Assembly (NCBI GenBank): GCA_027923505.1
Contig: BROI01000008.1
Location: forward strand, 62,001 to 126,000
DNA from: Mayamaea pseudoterrestris
Taxonomy: Eukaryota > Bacillariophyta > Bacillariophyceae > Sellaphorales > Sellaphoraceae
DNA length: 64,000 bases
Direction of reading: 5' to 3'
How positions within the stretch are numbered: the stretch's first letter is position 1; every line of letters starts with the position of its first letter. This document shows positions 10,898 through 22,734 of this stretch, piece by piece. The notes under the pieces were generated by a model. It did no database searches. It was not told the origin of the DNA and saw only the letters and a list, made by a program, of their open reading frames with translations. Both the position numbers and the translations under genes were made by a program.

Positions 10898-11581
10898 ATG
10901 TCTAGTAACGGTGATGAGATTGTGGAGGATCCCGACAAGGGCGAGCGCAAACGACAGCGAGAGAAGCAACGTCGTTCGGACTTGGCCAATGCGTTTGATG
11001 AACTACAACTGACACTCAATCGCATTGAGCATGGGACGGATGTGTACGGCCGACCAGTCAAGGTGGAGCTGAATACGGAAACGCCAGTGACTCGCCTTGG
11101 ATTGGTTCTGCAAACGACGGAAGCACTCCAGCGATTGTACCAGGAGAATGTGCACATGCGCATGTCACTCGGAGGACAATGGATACAGGATGAGAGTGTA
11201 ACGGTACGTTTCGATCATTGGGCACACTAAGCTTGACTTGTACACATATCACAACAATCATCTTTTCCTTTACTCGCCTAGCGACCGCAGTATCGAACGG
11301 ATCATGGGCATGCGCTCTATCCGCCGCCCCAATCGGCTTCGTACTACCAAGGCCATGGTGGAGCCACTTACACGGATGCGTATCATTCTTTGTACCCTTC
11401 CTCCGCGTCTTCTGCTCCTAGTTACAATGGATACCATCAGATGGACGCATGGGATCGACGTGGAGGTCAAGAGCAGGATCGGCAGCATACGCTTTACCAG
11501 GAAGCGGCTTCGGCTTTGGAGCAAGCGCCTGTTCAAAATGGAGCTGGTTACAATGGGGCCAATCGTAAGAGTAGCGTTTAA
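10898..11581 (+). CDS. bHLH transcription factor (copy 2), two exons
   Basis: Exons 10898-11203 and 11282-11581 give the same 201-residue protein as copy 1, with the basic region at residues 16-26 and the two helices intact. Intron and splice sites are unchanged. Since copy 1 alone sits next to the TGACG-type minisatellite, the two copies could differ in control although the protein does not. Confidence 0.8.
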
Positions 11582-11972
11582 ACGTTGCGTGACTGGCGAA
11601 CGAACCCAGACGTACTGTATTAGCAAGGAATCTAGTAGCGGCGAGTCAAGCGATGCCGTTGCCATGGAAGTAAGCTTGTCGAGTATGCATAGCCTACGCG
11701 TTCTAGTAGAATAAATAATTTATACCCTGTACCGAATTGTTCGACTACTACACGCGCCGAGTGCACTCACTGCTTTACACTACGCTATGAATATCCATAG
11801 ACCCTGTGCATATTACATGATACGCTGATATACAAACAGTGACATATACAAACTGCTGTGGTTAATCCATTTCGTATTAACTATCGAATGAGTGCCTGCG
11901 AGTGAATGGAGTGTAAATGATGGAAAGCAAGCGAACGTTACATTTGGACCGACCAAAGCAAAACCAACGTCC

Positions 11973-13083
11973 TTAAAAGTTGACATCGCGTTTAATGCTA
12001 ACATTGGCCCCATGAATATTGGCACCATCAATGGGCATGTTGACGTTTGCCGTCCACGCCGCATCGCGCCACTCGACATTGAGTGAGTCATTGGGCTTGA
12101 GGTTTGCCGTCAAGCTCGAGTCGTCGGAAAGACGACGTTCCCACTCGACCGACAAGTCGCCATTCGAGTTGATCGTCGGCGCAACTCGATTGTCCTTGTC
12201 GAGCTGTTGGGAAATGGTGACTTGTTGGTTGTCAGCTGACGCGGTTAGCTTGACATGAGTGTTGTCGTTTCTGTAATTGACGACCACATCGCGCTGGTCC
12301 TTCTCCAAGTCGAACCTTGGAGTGACAGTGACGCGAGCGCCATTGACGTCAAGTCCCTTGGTCGCTTCCACGGAGCGAACGGTAAAGTCATTTCCGGCAT
12401 TGGCAACCATGTGCACCGAAAGGTCCGAGGCCGCGTTGCCGGCATCAAGCTCCAAGTTGGCGCGCGTAAAGTCTTGGCCGTCTAGTTCCGCTCGCGCCGA
12501 AACCCCCCATCCAGAAACGTCCGTCTGCGCCTTGCCCCAGATGGATCTGAAATGAATAATAGTGAAGTGATGCAGAAATGAAGATGAGTCATTACTATGT
12601 GAGCAGCAGCTTGGATACAATTTCAATCATCCATCCATCACTACAACCGTACAACGCAACGCACACCACACGTCACTCACCTTGGAAGAGAGGCAATGTC
12701 CGTCGTCGGTCTCGCCGCAGCCTTAATTCCATAGGAAAGGTCCAAGTCTCCCGAACGCGTCGCACTCTCCCAACTGACGACGGGATCGAGTCCATCAAGG
12801 CCGTCGAAGGATCCGTCACGGACTGAAATCTGTGTGAAATGACAGTGAGTGAAGAAAAATACAAGCAAGTGAGTATAGAGTAAAAGCAGTAGCAGCAGCA
12901 TTGAGTGCATCAGCAACTCAACGGACGTTTTAATTTGATTATGAAATGCCGACTCGTCGAATCTCTCGTATGTTGCTCATCAAGGAAGTTGAGGTACGAC
13001 TTGCGAACACGTACCGAAAGCTGCGGATTTCCAGCCGACGCGGAAGCAAGGACAGCGGCAAGAGCAAGAGCGGAAAGCTTCAT
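11973..13083 (-). CDS. Secreted beta-strand-rich protein A (copy 2), three exons
   Basis: Exons read leftward are 13015-13083, 12681-12829 and 11973-12546. The 263-residue product has the same signal peptide and terminal Phe as copy 1, and no coding change was found. The gene stays head-to-head with its paralogue protein B at 13437. Confidence 0.75.
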
Positions 13084-13436
13084 GATGATTGTATGACTGG
13101 CGGGAATTAACAAGCGAGCAGTGGACGAAATTGAAGTCGAATCTTGTAGTCGGTTTGTGGGGACGCAGCAGTTGCAAACAACCGAGCAGTGACAGCAAAG
13201 GTGTCAAGCCGCGGAGGTGTCAGCGCAACTGCACCTCCAAAGATCCTTCTTGGTTCACGTTGCGACATGAGTTTGAAATTTTTAGTCCCGCTGCAAGGGT
13301 CTTGATTCGATTTTCTTCGTCGAACGACGAATCCTCCGGGGCGCATCATCCAATCTTCCAAAAGCTTCCCACCATATCCACTTGTCGTCATAATATTCAA
13401 CTACTGTTGCTATACTTGATCTTCATTATCACCATC
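13084..13436. promoter_or_regulatory. Shared divergent promoter of the beta-rich gene pair, copy 2
   Basis: 353-bp spacer between the two start codons, identical by eye to 5790-6142. Confidence 0.5.
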
Positions 13437-14442
13437 ATGTACTACTCTACCACTAGTCTACTCGTTGTGCTGCTCAGTGCTGCCGCTACTGTCAATGCCG
13501 ACAAGGTTCCGTCGCAGCCACTCGTCACGCTCGGACTCAATACGGCGAACGTCATGTCACGCTTCGGAGGGCTCGAGCCGCAGGCCACTTGGTACACTGG
13601 AACACAGACTTTTGGAGAAGTCAATGTTGATGTAAGTCAAAGATTGATGTGAAGAAGAGAGACGGACGGTGAGGAGCTATTGGATGGCTTGGAACGAAAA
13701 ATGGATCTTTTTGTTGGCTCAACGCACGCACCTCCATCCATTCATATCACCCATTCAAACTGCCACTCACGTCACCATTTTCAACTCATGCTTTTTTTAT
13801 TCGCAGGGAGGAATTGACGTGCGAGTCGAAGATGTTGACATGATGCCATTCAACATCTGGGCCAGAGCTCAGCAAACAATCAAGGGATGGAACCTTTCGG
13901 CGCGCCTAGAGTCCAGCAGCAAGGCCTTGGATACCGTCGCCTGTCAGTTGCTTGCGGTCAGTGACGATGGCGCGACTCGTCTATACGCGCAAGGATCCGC
14001 CGATGCATCCGCCAGAACCGCCATGATGGACAAGGTCACCCTCGCGCAAAAGGTTCATGGCGAGGAACTCACATTGGTGCCGGCATACCACTTTGATACC
14101 AACGAGGTCGAGCTTGGAGTCATTTACACGGGACTTTCCGACGACACGGTTGTCAACCTTGACACTTCCACCAAGGGACCGCAAATGCTCACCGTTTCGC
14201 AACGCTTTGGAGCCAACAACCGCATCATTCCTTCCGTCACAACCAACGGAGACGTTGAGTTGGAGTACCGTCGGGCGATTGACACGGGCGTATTGGCAGC
14301 CAACTACAAGCCAAACAAGAGTGTCAGCCTAAAGTGGAACGATGGACCCTGGTTGGCGACACTTGAGGCGCCCATGACTGGACCGCAGTCATTCTCAAGC
14401 GATGTTCGTCTTTCGTTCAAGCGTGACGTTCAACTCTTTTAA
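13437..14442 (+). CDS. Secreted beta-strand-rich protein B (copy 2), two exons
   Basis: Exons 13437-13631 and 13807-14442 encode the same 276-residue protein as copy 1, with signal peptide and C-terminal KRDVQLF. The intron is unchanged. The duplication therefore gives four members of this family in 10 kb. Confidence 0.75.
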
Positions 14443-14800
14443 GAGAGCCGTGATTTGCAATTTGAAAATGTACCCTTTGCTACTGTAGTTGATTAACAAG
14501 ATTAAGCAGCCTTTGTTTGTTTTTGACTACGGCTGTGTAATACATTGGTAGGTGTACGAGGGCAAATGCAGGGAGTTGTTATCGCTAGCCTTATTGGCGT
14601 TGAATACTTGCGACGCTCAAGGTACGCTACGCTACGGAATTTCAAAATACTCGTAGTTGAAAACAATCTCCTAATATTCGACGTCTATACGTGAGACGCC
14701 TGCTAGTCAAGCAAAGCACGTGCGAGAGAACGATAATTCCACCAAGTCCGACAGTCGGACAAGGCGCCGAGCAGAGTTAAAGCATCTTTGTTCAACGCAC

Positions 14801-16201
14801 CTAGCTGTCTTCCTTGTACAAGCACTCCATGAGATCCTTTGTGAGTTGCTCTCGGTTTAGATTCTGCGGCAAAACCGAAACGAGTACGCATACGAAATAA
14901 ATGGTGAGCGCACAATGCCACATCGTCACCCTTTTGCCTCGCACAACGCCCCAGTCTCTGAGCAAACTTACCTTGCCAATAAAGACGAACTTGTTAATCT
15001 TCTCCTCGTCGTCGCTCCATGGCTTGGAAGCTGGTCCAAAGTTGATTTGCTCGTGGACGCCTTGAAAGACAAACTTGGTATTGGCTTGTCCATGAAACGC
15101 AAGGACTCCTTTGGTGCGATACAAGTCGGCCGCTCGGTCGCGCAGCAAGGCAATCATATAATTGTTGAACCAAAGCGAATGCAGCTCTCCTTTGAACGTA
15201 ATCCCGACGGACGAAACCATTTCCAGATTGTGCTTGCTGGTCTCCTGGTTTTCGAAAAAGTCCGGGTCGTAGTTTAAAATGGACTCCATGCTCTGCGATA
15301 AAAGAGCGACATATAAATCAGACGAGTGTGTGCAAATGAACGACACGAGCATGCAGTAAAAAACCGGCTCGACTCGCAAAAAGCCCAATCAAACATGACA
15401 ATACGTACAAACGAATTCAACCCCAAAATCTTGTCCAGTGGCGCCCTTGACCGTTCCGTCTCAATCACCGTCGCAAACTTATTGATATGCGAAAGTCGCT
15501 CCTCGAGCGCCGCCTTTTCCTCCTGCGTGACGAGGTCAATTTTGTTCAACAGAATCTTGTCGGCAAAGGCGACTTGCTGCAAGGCTTCATTGGCCGATCC
15601 ATCCGGCTTGACTTCATCCAAATGACGCGGCAAGTGTTTGCAGTCGGCCAAGCAGACAATGGAGTCAATAAAGTAGTGCTCCGATAGCTTGCTATTGGTT
15701 TGTACCGTGTAAACAATGGGCGCTGGATCCGCGAGACCCGTCGTTTCCAGTAGAATCGCGTCAAAGTCCGTTCGTCGCTTGGAAAGCTGGCCGAGCGTTC
15801 GGACCAAATCGCCTCGGACCGTGCAGCAGACGCATCCATTGTCCATGGTGATCAAGTCTTCCGGAGCATCAAGAGCCTCGGCGACTGAGATTTAGTGTGA
15901 TGAAATTAGCAGTGAAGAATGGAGTGAGACGAGTGAGACGAGAGAATTGAGCGAAAGGCGAAGAAACGAGCTGCAACTCTTCCAAGCTTTCCATCTTCAT
16001 TCAAACAAATCATAAGCATCAGTACTCACCAAGTCCATCATCAATGGATACTTCTCCAAACTCGTTCTCCAGAACGCAAATCTTCCACTTAGTTTGCTCC
16101 TTCAAAATGTAATTGACGAGCGTCGTCTTTCCAGCGCCGAGAAATCCTGTAATCACCGTGATTGGCGTCAATTTGGGGGTAGAAGCAGTAGCGTCTGTCA
16201 T
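14801..16201 (-). CDS. CobW/COG0523-family GTPase (copy 2), four exons
   Basis: Exons read leftward are 16030-16201, 15409-15884, 14972-15292 and 14801-14863. The 343-residue protein keeps the P-loop, the CxCC metal motif and NKID, so both copies look functional. The duplication doubles gene dose if the assembly is right. Confidence 0.88.
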
Positions 16202-17275
16202 GGCTGCGTCGTCTTGCTTGGTGTAGATGGTCAACTCGTTATACTAGGAAGAAAAAGGCTTGTGCTGCTTGGATTTCGCTCGGCGCAAGTGTGGAACGAG
16301 TGGCGCGGTTCTTTCGTGGTCGAAATGGCGCGCCACAACGTCACGCGTCCGAAATCAATCGTATCGGTACTCAAATGTATCGATTCGTTCCATTCAGTCA
16401 CCATGGAGATTCGACCGTCGCATAGCATGATACGTTGCCAGCTTATCACCATGATTGGTCACTCTTGTCAGAATAACACATGGGCATGAAATTGCCATTA
16501 TTCCATTCTTGTCGCATCAAGATGGCGACGAAGATTAAACGATGAAAGAAGGTGAAACGCCATTTTTGCGCGGCTGTTTCAATTGCTTAGTCTTGCATCA
16601 AAAATTAGCAATCCCCTTGTGCTTTTGTCGTGTCGAAAGCACGAGAAGGAATGACGGAAGTTGTTCGCGGAAAGAAAGTACCAATGCGAAGCAGTGGCAT
16701 ACTTGAATGCGCTTAAACAGGAATAGTTTCTTCATTGTTCAATTTTGTTACACATGGCACATTTGCTCAGCGGTTTCGAGCAATTCATGCAGCAGAATAT
16801 GAGCTCGGCTACTGGTTGAAGACGTGCGTCTTGCATCGCTCAAATTGAGTCATGAGCGACCGTACGTATGCAAACGAGTGCATTCATGGAAAAACGAGGC
16901 ATCCATTTTACGGACGTTTTGCGCATTGCCAACCAGGATTACATTCTATTGCTGTGCTGCTGCTGCTGCAGCCGCCAGAATGAACTTTAACGTCCAGGTT
17001 TGCTTGAAAAGGCACTTGTTTTCTCACATATGCATTGGCATGTGTGCTTGTGGTACATGGTCGGTCGATGGGTTTTGCAAAACAGCAGTATAATTGCTAA
17101 ATAATAAACAGAATAGTATGGCTATGTATAGATATGTAGTTTTAGTTGACGACAAAACAAATTGGCGGAGCGCAAGAAAAGGCGGATGCAGCACAACTGC
17201 ACTGAATCTGGAGACCCGCCGCCGTCATGACAAACATCCCTTTGGTCGCTTTCAGCTCCGGTAAAGTTTCTAACT
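16202..17275. other. Promoter of CobW copy 2, duplication edge and spacer
   Basis: The duplicated part ends at 16831. The rest is single-copy. A short plus frame at 16824-17093 encodes an Ala run (CCAAAAAAA) from a GCTGCTGCTGCTGCA tract and has no domain. I see no supported gene. Confidence 0.5.
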
Positions 17276-19168
17276 TTAAAGCGCCCCCATTTCGTCATCG
17301 TTGTCCGCCAAGCCGGTAGTATCAACAATTGCAGCTTCCACAGCAAGGTACTCGTCGATTGCTGTCGAAGCAGCTGGCGGGGCAAGCTCCACCTCCGCAG
17401 TCGACAAATCACTGCTCACAACATCATAGTTGGCAACACATGCAGCAGCCATTGCTGCTCCTACATCACCATCAACGTCAAGATGGGCGTCAGTAAGCAG
17501 GTCACTTGGACCCGGCAGGATTGCACGGCGTAAGACAGCCTGCAAGTCACAGTCGTTGTTCCGCAACAACTCATATAGAATCCCGACGTTGATCCAAGGC
17601 GCCAACAGGACCAGCCGCAACATGCGAGACGTATCTTCCTCTCCAAAGGGTGATTGAGGGAGAAGAGATCGCAAGCGAACTCTCGCCCGATTCACGGCAA
17701 CAACATGTGTAACCTGATTACGCCACTCTAGCTTGAATTGGCGCGCCGGCATCTCGGGTGAGTAACCGTCTTCAAAAAGAATATCTGTCAACGACGAGTC
17801 GGTCGCCCCAAATACGTCCAACAAGCTATCTGATGCAATGGCTTCTACCTTGCGTGGGCTGCCATCGCAAAATTGAAGAGTCAGCTTTCTTAAAGTTGCC
17901 TTTTGCGATCTAAGAAACGCAACGAGCTCCGACTCGATAGCAATATTCCAAATAGAGAGAGCAAGATTCAACGTGCGCACCTTCCATCGACAACCTTGTG
18001 TCAAAGCTGTTGACAATTGCCCAGACCCCATATTTTCGCTGTCTATCTCGAGATGCCGTATTAATTGCCCGTCCGAGAAAGCTCGGCATACACTTTCCAC
18101 AAGCATGTCTTCGTTAGGAGTGGAGTCATCAAAATTCTCAATTGTCAAAAGGTAAATCTCCGACTGACCAACCGTACCAGCGACATTCTCGTCTGTCTTA
18201 TTCATAGCAATGTGAAGGTAATTGCCGAGATTGATGTTCTCGGCCCGCGACGCCATGATCCCTCGACAAATGATGTCGCTGGCGATTTCTGTTGTGACTT
18301 TGACGCAACGTAAAGCTAGATTCCGAAGCGACTGGCCTTCCAGTAGCTGCCGAAGGGTTTGGGCGTCTGCTTGAGATGTGACATTGATCAGTGGCGCTGT
18401 TCGATTATAGTTTCCACTCACAAAGCAATCCGAAAGGCGAGGCAATGCAGAAAGGGCCGTGCAGAATATTGAAAGTAAATCGCCATCGATAATTTCCAAG
18501 GTAACACCGGATAGGGCTAGATACGGACGAAAGAATTCTTGCAGAACCAAAAGGTCCTCATCAACGTATGTCTGGCCCTTGCTCTCCACAGAGAGGTAAG
18601 TGATGGCTGACATGGGACTGCACATGGACGAGACTGCTCCCAAGAAGCTCGGTGGTAGACCACACAAATGAAGTGAGGTGATCCACGTGTAAATTTCTGC
18701 AAAAAAATCACGAATCGCTGCAGCAGATCCGTCATAGTCTGCTTCGATGTTGGCGCGGGCGAGCTCCGTAGTAATCGTTGGAAGGCCGCCAAGGGAAATT
18801 TGTGCATATACTTTTAAAACGCGAGAGGCAGCGGCAGCGGCAGCGGCAGCCAAGCGTTGACGCTCACGTTGGAGACAGGAGCTCCGCAACTCGGGAAACA
18901 GAGCTAGAGCCACAAAGTGTCTTGTCGAGATGTCGATGCGGCAAATAATTCCCCATTCCTGGTTGGGATCGTGTAGCTGACCAACTGTGACAATGGGAAT
19001 TTTAAGGCTTTTTCGGAAGCGACTGATTTGCTGTGGTAGCGGTTCCTGCATTTGCGGCGCCCTTGCTGGCACTGCCATGAGCTGATTCTCGTCGAACTCG
19101 GTATCTGTACTTTCATCGTCAGACTCTGTACTTTCATCGTCGCTTTCGACTTGATTAATTGCTTCCAT
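17276..19168 (-). CDS. Leucine-rich-repeat (RNI-like) protein 1, single exon
   Basis: An unbroken 630-residue frame. The N terminus is acidic, with SDDEST twice (residues about 9-20), a good match to casein-kinase-2-type sites. A run of eight alanines follows at about 109-116. From about residue 140 to 520 are irregular leucine-rich segments such as LRNLALRCVKV and IRHLEIDSENM, spaced like ribonuclease-inhibitor-type repeats. The C terminus (about 560-630) is Ala/Asp/Glu-rich. No signal peptide or membrane span is visible, so it is probably cytosolic or nuclear and acts by protein binding. It is a distant paralogue of the LRR gene at 22440-24746, in the same orientation and tandem. The exact repeat count and partner are unknown. 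Confidence 0.75.
   Translation of the reverse strand: MEAINQVESDDESTESDDESTDTEFDENQLMAVPARAPQMQEPLPQQISRFRKSLKIPIVTVGQLHDPNQEWGIICRIDISTRHFVALALFPELRSSCLQRERQRLAAAAAAAASRVLKVYAQISLGGLPTITTELARANIEADYDGSAAAIRDFFAEIYTWITSLHLCGLPPSFLGAVSSMCSPMSAITYLSVESKGQTYVDEDLLVLQEFFRPYLALSGVTLEIIDGDLLSIFCTALSALPRLSDCFVSGNYNRTAPLINVTSQADAQTLRQLLEGQSLRNLALRCVKVTTEIASDIICRGIMASRAENINLGNYLHIAMNKTDENVAGTVGQSEIYLLTIENFDDSTPNEDMLVESVCRAFSDGQLIRHLEIDSENMGSGQLSTALTQGCRWKVRTLNLALSIWNIAIESELVAFLRSQKATLRKLTLQFCDGSPRKVEAIASDSLLDVFGATDSSLTDILFEDGYSPEMPARQFKLEWRNQVTHVVAVNRARVRLRSLLPQSPFGEEDTSRMLRLVLLAPWINVGILYELLRNNDCDLQAVLRRAILPGPSDLLTDAHLDVDGDVGAAMAAACVANYDVVSSDLSTAEVELAPPAASTAIDEYLAVEAAIVDTTGLADNDDEMGAL
18827..18850. 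repeat. Hexanucleotide repeat (GGCAGC)x4 coding for alanine
   Basis: Four perfect GGCAGC units inside LRR protein 1. On the minus strand they read GCTGCC and encode the Ala run. The tract is length-variable by nature and stays in frame. Confidence 0.9.
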
Positions 19169-20648
19169 TGTTCAAATTGGTGCTTGGACGAGGAGGAGGC
19201 GACGGCGCAATGTTGTGATGTGTTGTGTGGCCATGGTCCATGGTCGACGTGGCGGATCGAGCGAGGGGGCATGGCCTTCCACGTGGTCTATTATCATTGG
19301 AGCAAACCCAACATCCTCGCATCGCATCGGTTCTGGACTGCAACCGCGACTAAGCTAGTCGTTTCGGCACTCAGAATGTGACTCGCAATTTTTCAACCAA
19401 ACGAAATCATCACAATGACCATTCGTCGCTCCGTCTCGTCTTGCAAGCTCAGTTTCCGTGCCAGTCACATCAAGGGTCTGCGATTCAAGGGAATAGAGAA
19501 GATGATGGCGAGTAATGTTGCTTTGAGCTGATTGACCAAGACAATGGCAGCACCATGCCGATGGTTGGAGGCCGGAAACTGACGGCCGAGACCCGAGATG
19601 CCCGAGACCACGCATACCTAGTCGACCATGCATCATGCACATTCACTCGCTACTTTGACGCAATTGGGACCACGAGGACCGATTGACGCTTGCACTCTGA
19701 CATATACTTGTATGCGCCTTGGTTTGTATATGAAAGCCAGTCAAGCTTGAAAGCGTCACGCGCCGTCATCAGCCATTAGCCTTACAAGGAGGAGCCTCAA
19801 CGGTCGATTGGATATAAGCATTAGTCCTTGAAGCAAGTCATTTGTCCTTGTTACAAAATATACATGGAAATACACAAAATTAACAATTGCACGGACTCAA
19901 GGTTGGAATTGTCGCCCAGCCTCGGCTGGAGACATCATGTTGCAGCGTCGCAACTATCAATATGTAGTGGACAGTGGACGGTACATTCGAGCCGATTGAT
20001 TGGTAAAGAATGGCTGCTTCTAGACTTGATTATGTACCTTATGAATGCAGCCGCACTCGTGGAGTATCTTCATTATGGCAATGGCAGTATGTTCATTTAT
20101 CGATGGCAGTTGCTGGATTGACGCTACGAGCGACAGGGATCCTGCGACAGGCAAGCACATCGAGTGGTTGACAGAGTGTTGCTTTTCTCTATGGATAAGG
20201 CGGTATATGAGCACAAGCATTTGCCGATTCGTGATCGTGATGGTGCGTTGTTCGTAAATCTGTGTCATGTCCTTGTGCAGTTAGCATGTGCCCTTTGCGC
20301 TCAAGGCCGCCAATGTTGGATCACACATTTCCCGTTCAAGCTTTTGACCGAGGTACTGACTGTGACTACGTGACTGCACGAGGACGATGCGCAGGTTGGT
20401 TGACATTATGTTCCATGAGCCAGTCAGCGACATGCGTGATAAACGCACACAGTTTATTGGGATATTTATGTCAATAAACGTACCGACAATAAAGTAGCGT
20501 ACAATAAGAAAGTAAAGGCATACATATTTTAGAGTCATTAGTTGTAGTTTGCAAACTCTTGGGCTCAGTAAAAAAGGCCACTCGCCAAAAGCACGAACAG
20601 AATCAGCCAAGAAGCGAGCATTGAACGACAACTATTGATGACGCAACT
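19169..20648. other. LRR1 promoter and intergenic DNA, copy A
   Basis: About 1.48 kb upstream of LRR1 and downstream of the LRR2 fragment. Only short overlapping frames are present. A CATTGCGCCGTCGCC-rich GC segment lies just upstream of the LRR1 start. No gene is supported. Confidence 0.5.
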
Positions 20649-20943
20649 TCACAAGCCAGAAAAGTTACACTTTTCATAGAACGCCATCAAGAGAGACGTC
20701 GCTTTGGCAAAATTTTTGGTGGCGGCTTCAACGGCCGTCACTGCGGCAGCAAGCTCCTGATACGAGACATTCAGCTTAGTGTCTTCTACATCAGCGACAA
20801 CTTTGTTGTAAGCGTCAGTCGCAACCGCGGAAGCCACATTCTGAACGGCCACCAACATCAAGTTTGTGTGGATAACATGTTTGGCGGAGCTCGCGACAAT
20901 AAGAGCAGCGCGACGTGCCTTATTGGCCGCAATTACTTGAGGA
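20649..20943 (-). pseudogene. Orphan 3' fragment of LRR protein 2
   Basis: This is the C-terminal end of the LRR2 gene, copied by the 1791-bp duplication and cut off from the rest of its gene. An in-frame stop lies just upstream at the junction. The longest ATG-started piece is 69 residues (20649-20858, MLVAVQNVASAV... to the stop). It differs from LRR2 only in a 7-codon block: KHVIHTN here against NRFSTKT there. The duplicated LRR1 promoter and start codon sit directly upstream at 20957-20959, so it may still be transcribed. Confidence 0.75.
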
Positions 20944-20959
20944 GATTAATTGCTTCCAT
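20933..20959 (-). other. Eight-codon chimeric frame at the duplication junction
   Basis: The copied LRR1 start codon runs over the junction and reads MEAINLLK followed by TAA at 20933-20935. The first five codons are those of LRR1 and the rest is LRR2-derived DNA in another frame. It shows that the copied promoter is fused to LRR2 3' sequence. It is not expected to encode a working protein. Confidence 0.7.
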
Positions 20960-22734
20960 TGTTCAAATTGGTGCTTGGACGAGGAGGAGGCGACGGCGCA
21001 ATGTTGTGATGTGTTGTGTGGCCATGGTCCATGGTCGACGTGGCGGATCGAGCGAGGGGGCATGGCCTTCCACGTGGTCTATTATCATTGGAGCAAACCC
21101 AACATCCTCGCATCGCATCGGTTCTGGACTGCAACCGCGACTAAGCTAGTCGTTTCGGCACTCAGAATGTGACTCGCAATTTTTCAACCAAACGAAATCA
21201 TCACAATGACCATTCGTCGCTCCGTCTCGTCTTGCAAGCTCAGTTTCCGTGCCAGTCACATCAAGGGTCTGCGATTCAAGGGAATAGAGAAGATGATGGC
21301 GAGTAATGTTGCTTTGAGCTGATTGACCAAGACAATGGCAGCACCATGCCGATGGTTGGAGGCCGGAAACTGACGGCCGAGACCCGAGATGCCCGAGACC
21401 ACGCATACCTAGTCGACCATGCATCATGCACATTCACTCGCTACTTTGACGCAATTGGGACCACGAGGACCGATTGACGCTTGCACTCTGACATATACTT
21501 GTATGCGCCTTGGTTTGTATATGAAAGCCAGTCAAGCTTGAAAGCGTCACGCGCCGTCATCAGCCATTAGCCTTACAAGGAGGAGCCTCAACGGTCGATT
21601 GGATATAAGCATTAGTCCTTGAAGCAAGTCATTTGTCCTTGTTACAAAATATACATGGAAATACACAAAATTAACAATTGCACGGACTCAAGGTTGGAAT
21701 TGTCGCCCAGCCTCGGCTGGAGACATCATGTTGCAGCGTCGCAACTATCAATATGTAGTGGACAGTGGACGGTACATTCGAGCCGATTGATTGGTAAAGA
21801 ATGGCTGCTTCTAGACTTGATTATGTACCTTATGAATGCAGCCGCACTCGTGGAGTATCTTCATTATGGCAATGGCAGTATGTTCATTTATCGATGGCAG
21901 TTGCTGGATTGACGCTACGAGCGACAGGGATCCTGCGACAGGCAAGCACATCGAGTGGTTGACAGAGTGTTGCTTTTCTCTATGGATAAGGCGGTATATG
22001 AGCACAAGCATTTGCCGATTCGTGATCGTGATGGTGCGTTGTTCGTAAATCTGTGTCATGTCCTTGTGCAGTTAGCATGTGCCCTTTGCGCTCAAGGCCG
22101 CCAATGTTGGATCACACATTTCCCGTTCAAGCTTTTGACCGAGGTACTGACTGTGACTACGTGACTGCACGAGGACGATGCGCAGGTTGGTTGACATTAT
22201 GTTCCATGAGCCAGTCAGCGACATGCGTGATAAACGCACACAGTTTATTGGGATATTTATGTCAATAAACGTACCGACAATAAAGTAGCGTACAATAAGA
22301 AAGTAAAGGCATACATATTTTAGAGTCATTAGTTGTAGTTTGCAAACTCTTGGGCTCAGTAAAAAAGGCCACTCGCCAAAAGCACGAACAGAATCAGCCA
22401 AGAAGCGAGCATTGAACGACAACTATTGATGACGCAACTTCACAAGCCAGAAAAGTTACACTTTTCATAGAACGCCATCAAGAGAGACGTCGCTTTGGCA
22501 AAATTTTTGGTGGCGGCTTCAACGGCCGTCACTGCGGCAGCAAGCTCCTGATACGAGACATTCAGCTTAGTGTCTTCTACATCAGCGACAACTTTGTTGT
22601 AAGCGTCAGTCGCAACCGCGGAAGCCACATTCTGAACGGCCACCAACATCAAGGTTTTGGTACTAAACCTGTTGGCGGAGCTCGCGACAATAAGAGCAGC
22701 GCGACGTGCCTTATTGGCCGCAATTACTTGAGGA
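20944..22734. repeat. Second tandem duplication, copy B
   Basis: Direct repeat of 19153-20943. Its right part (22440-22734) is the true 3' end of LRR2, so copy B carries the intact gene end and copy A the orphan. Confidence 0.93.
20960..22439. other. Duplicated LRR1 promoter and intergenic DNA, copy B
   Basis: Same sequence as 19169-20648. It now lies between the orphan LRR2 fragment and the real LRR2 gene. No gene is supported. Confidence 0.5.

Larger units (their letters stand above)
9539..16831. repeat. Tandem segmental duplication, copy 2
   Basis: Second direct copy of 2245-9537, offset 7294 bp, with no change found in any inspected coding exon. Differences seen are only at 9600 and 9609 on the left edge, and 16785, 16804, 16805, 16808 and 16815 on the right edge. 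The 42-bp minisatellite left of copy 1 is not repeated before copy 2. The unit spacers recur too: 11582-11972 between bHLH and protein A, and 14443-14800 between protein B and the CobW gene. Confidence 0.93.
19153..20943. repeat. Second tandem duplication, copy A (period 1791 bp)
   Basis: The segment recurs directly at 20944-22734, offset 1791 bp. It includes the first 16 bp of the LRR1 coding region, the LRR1 promoter, the LRR2 3' flank and the last about 98 codons of LRR2. All frames compared are unchanged except for an 18-bp patch at 20863-20880, which differs at 11 positions from 22654-22671. Confidence 0.93.
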
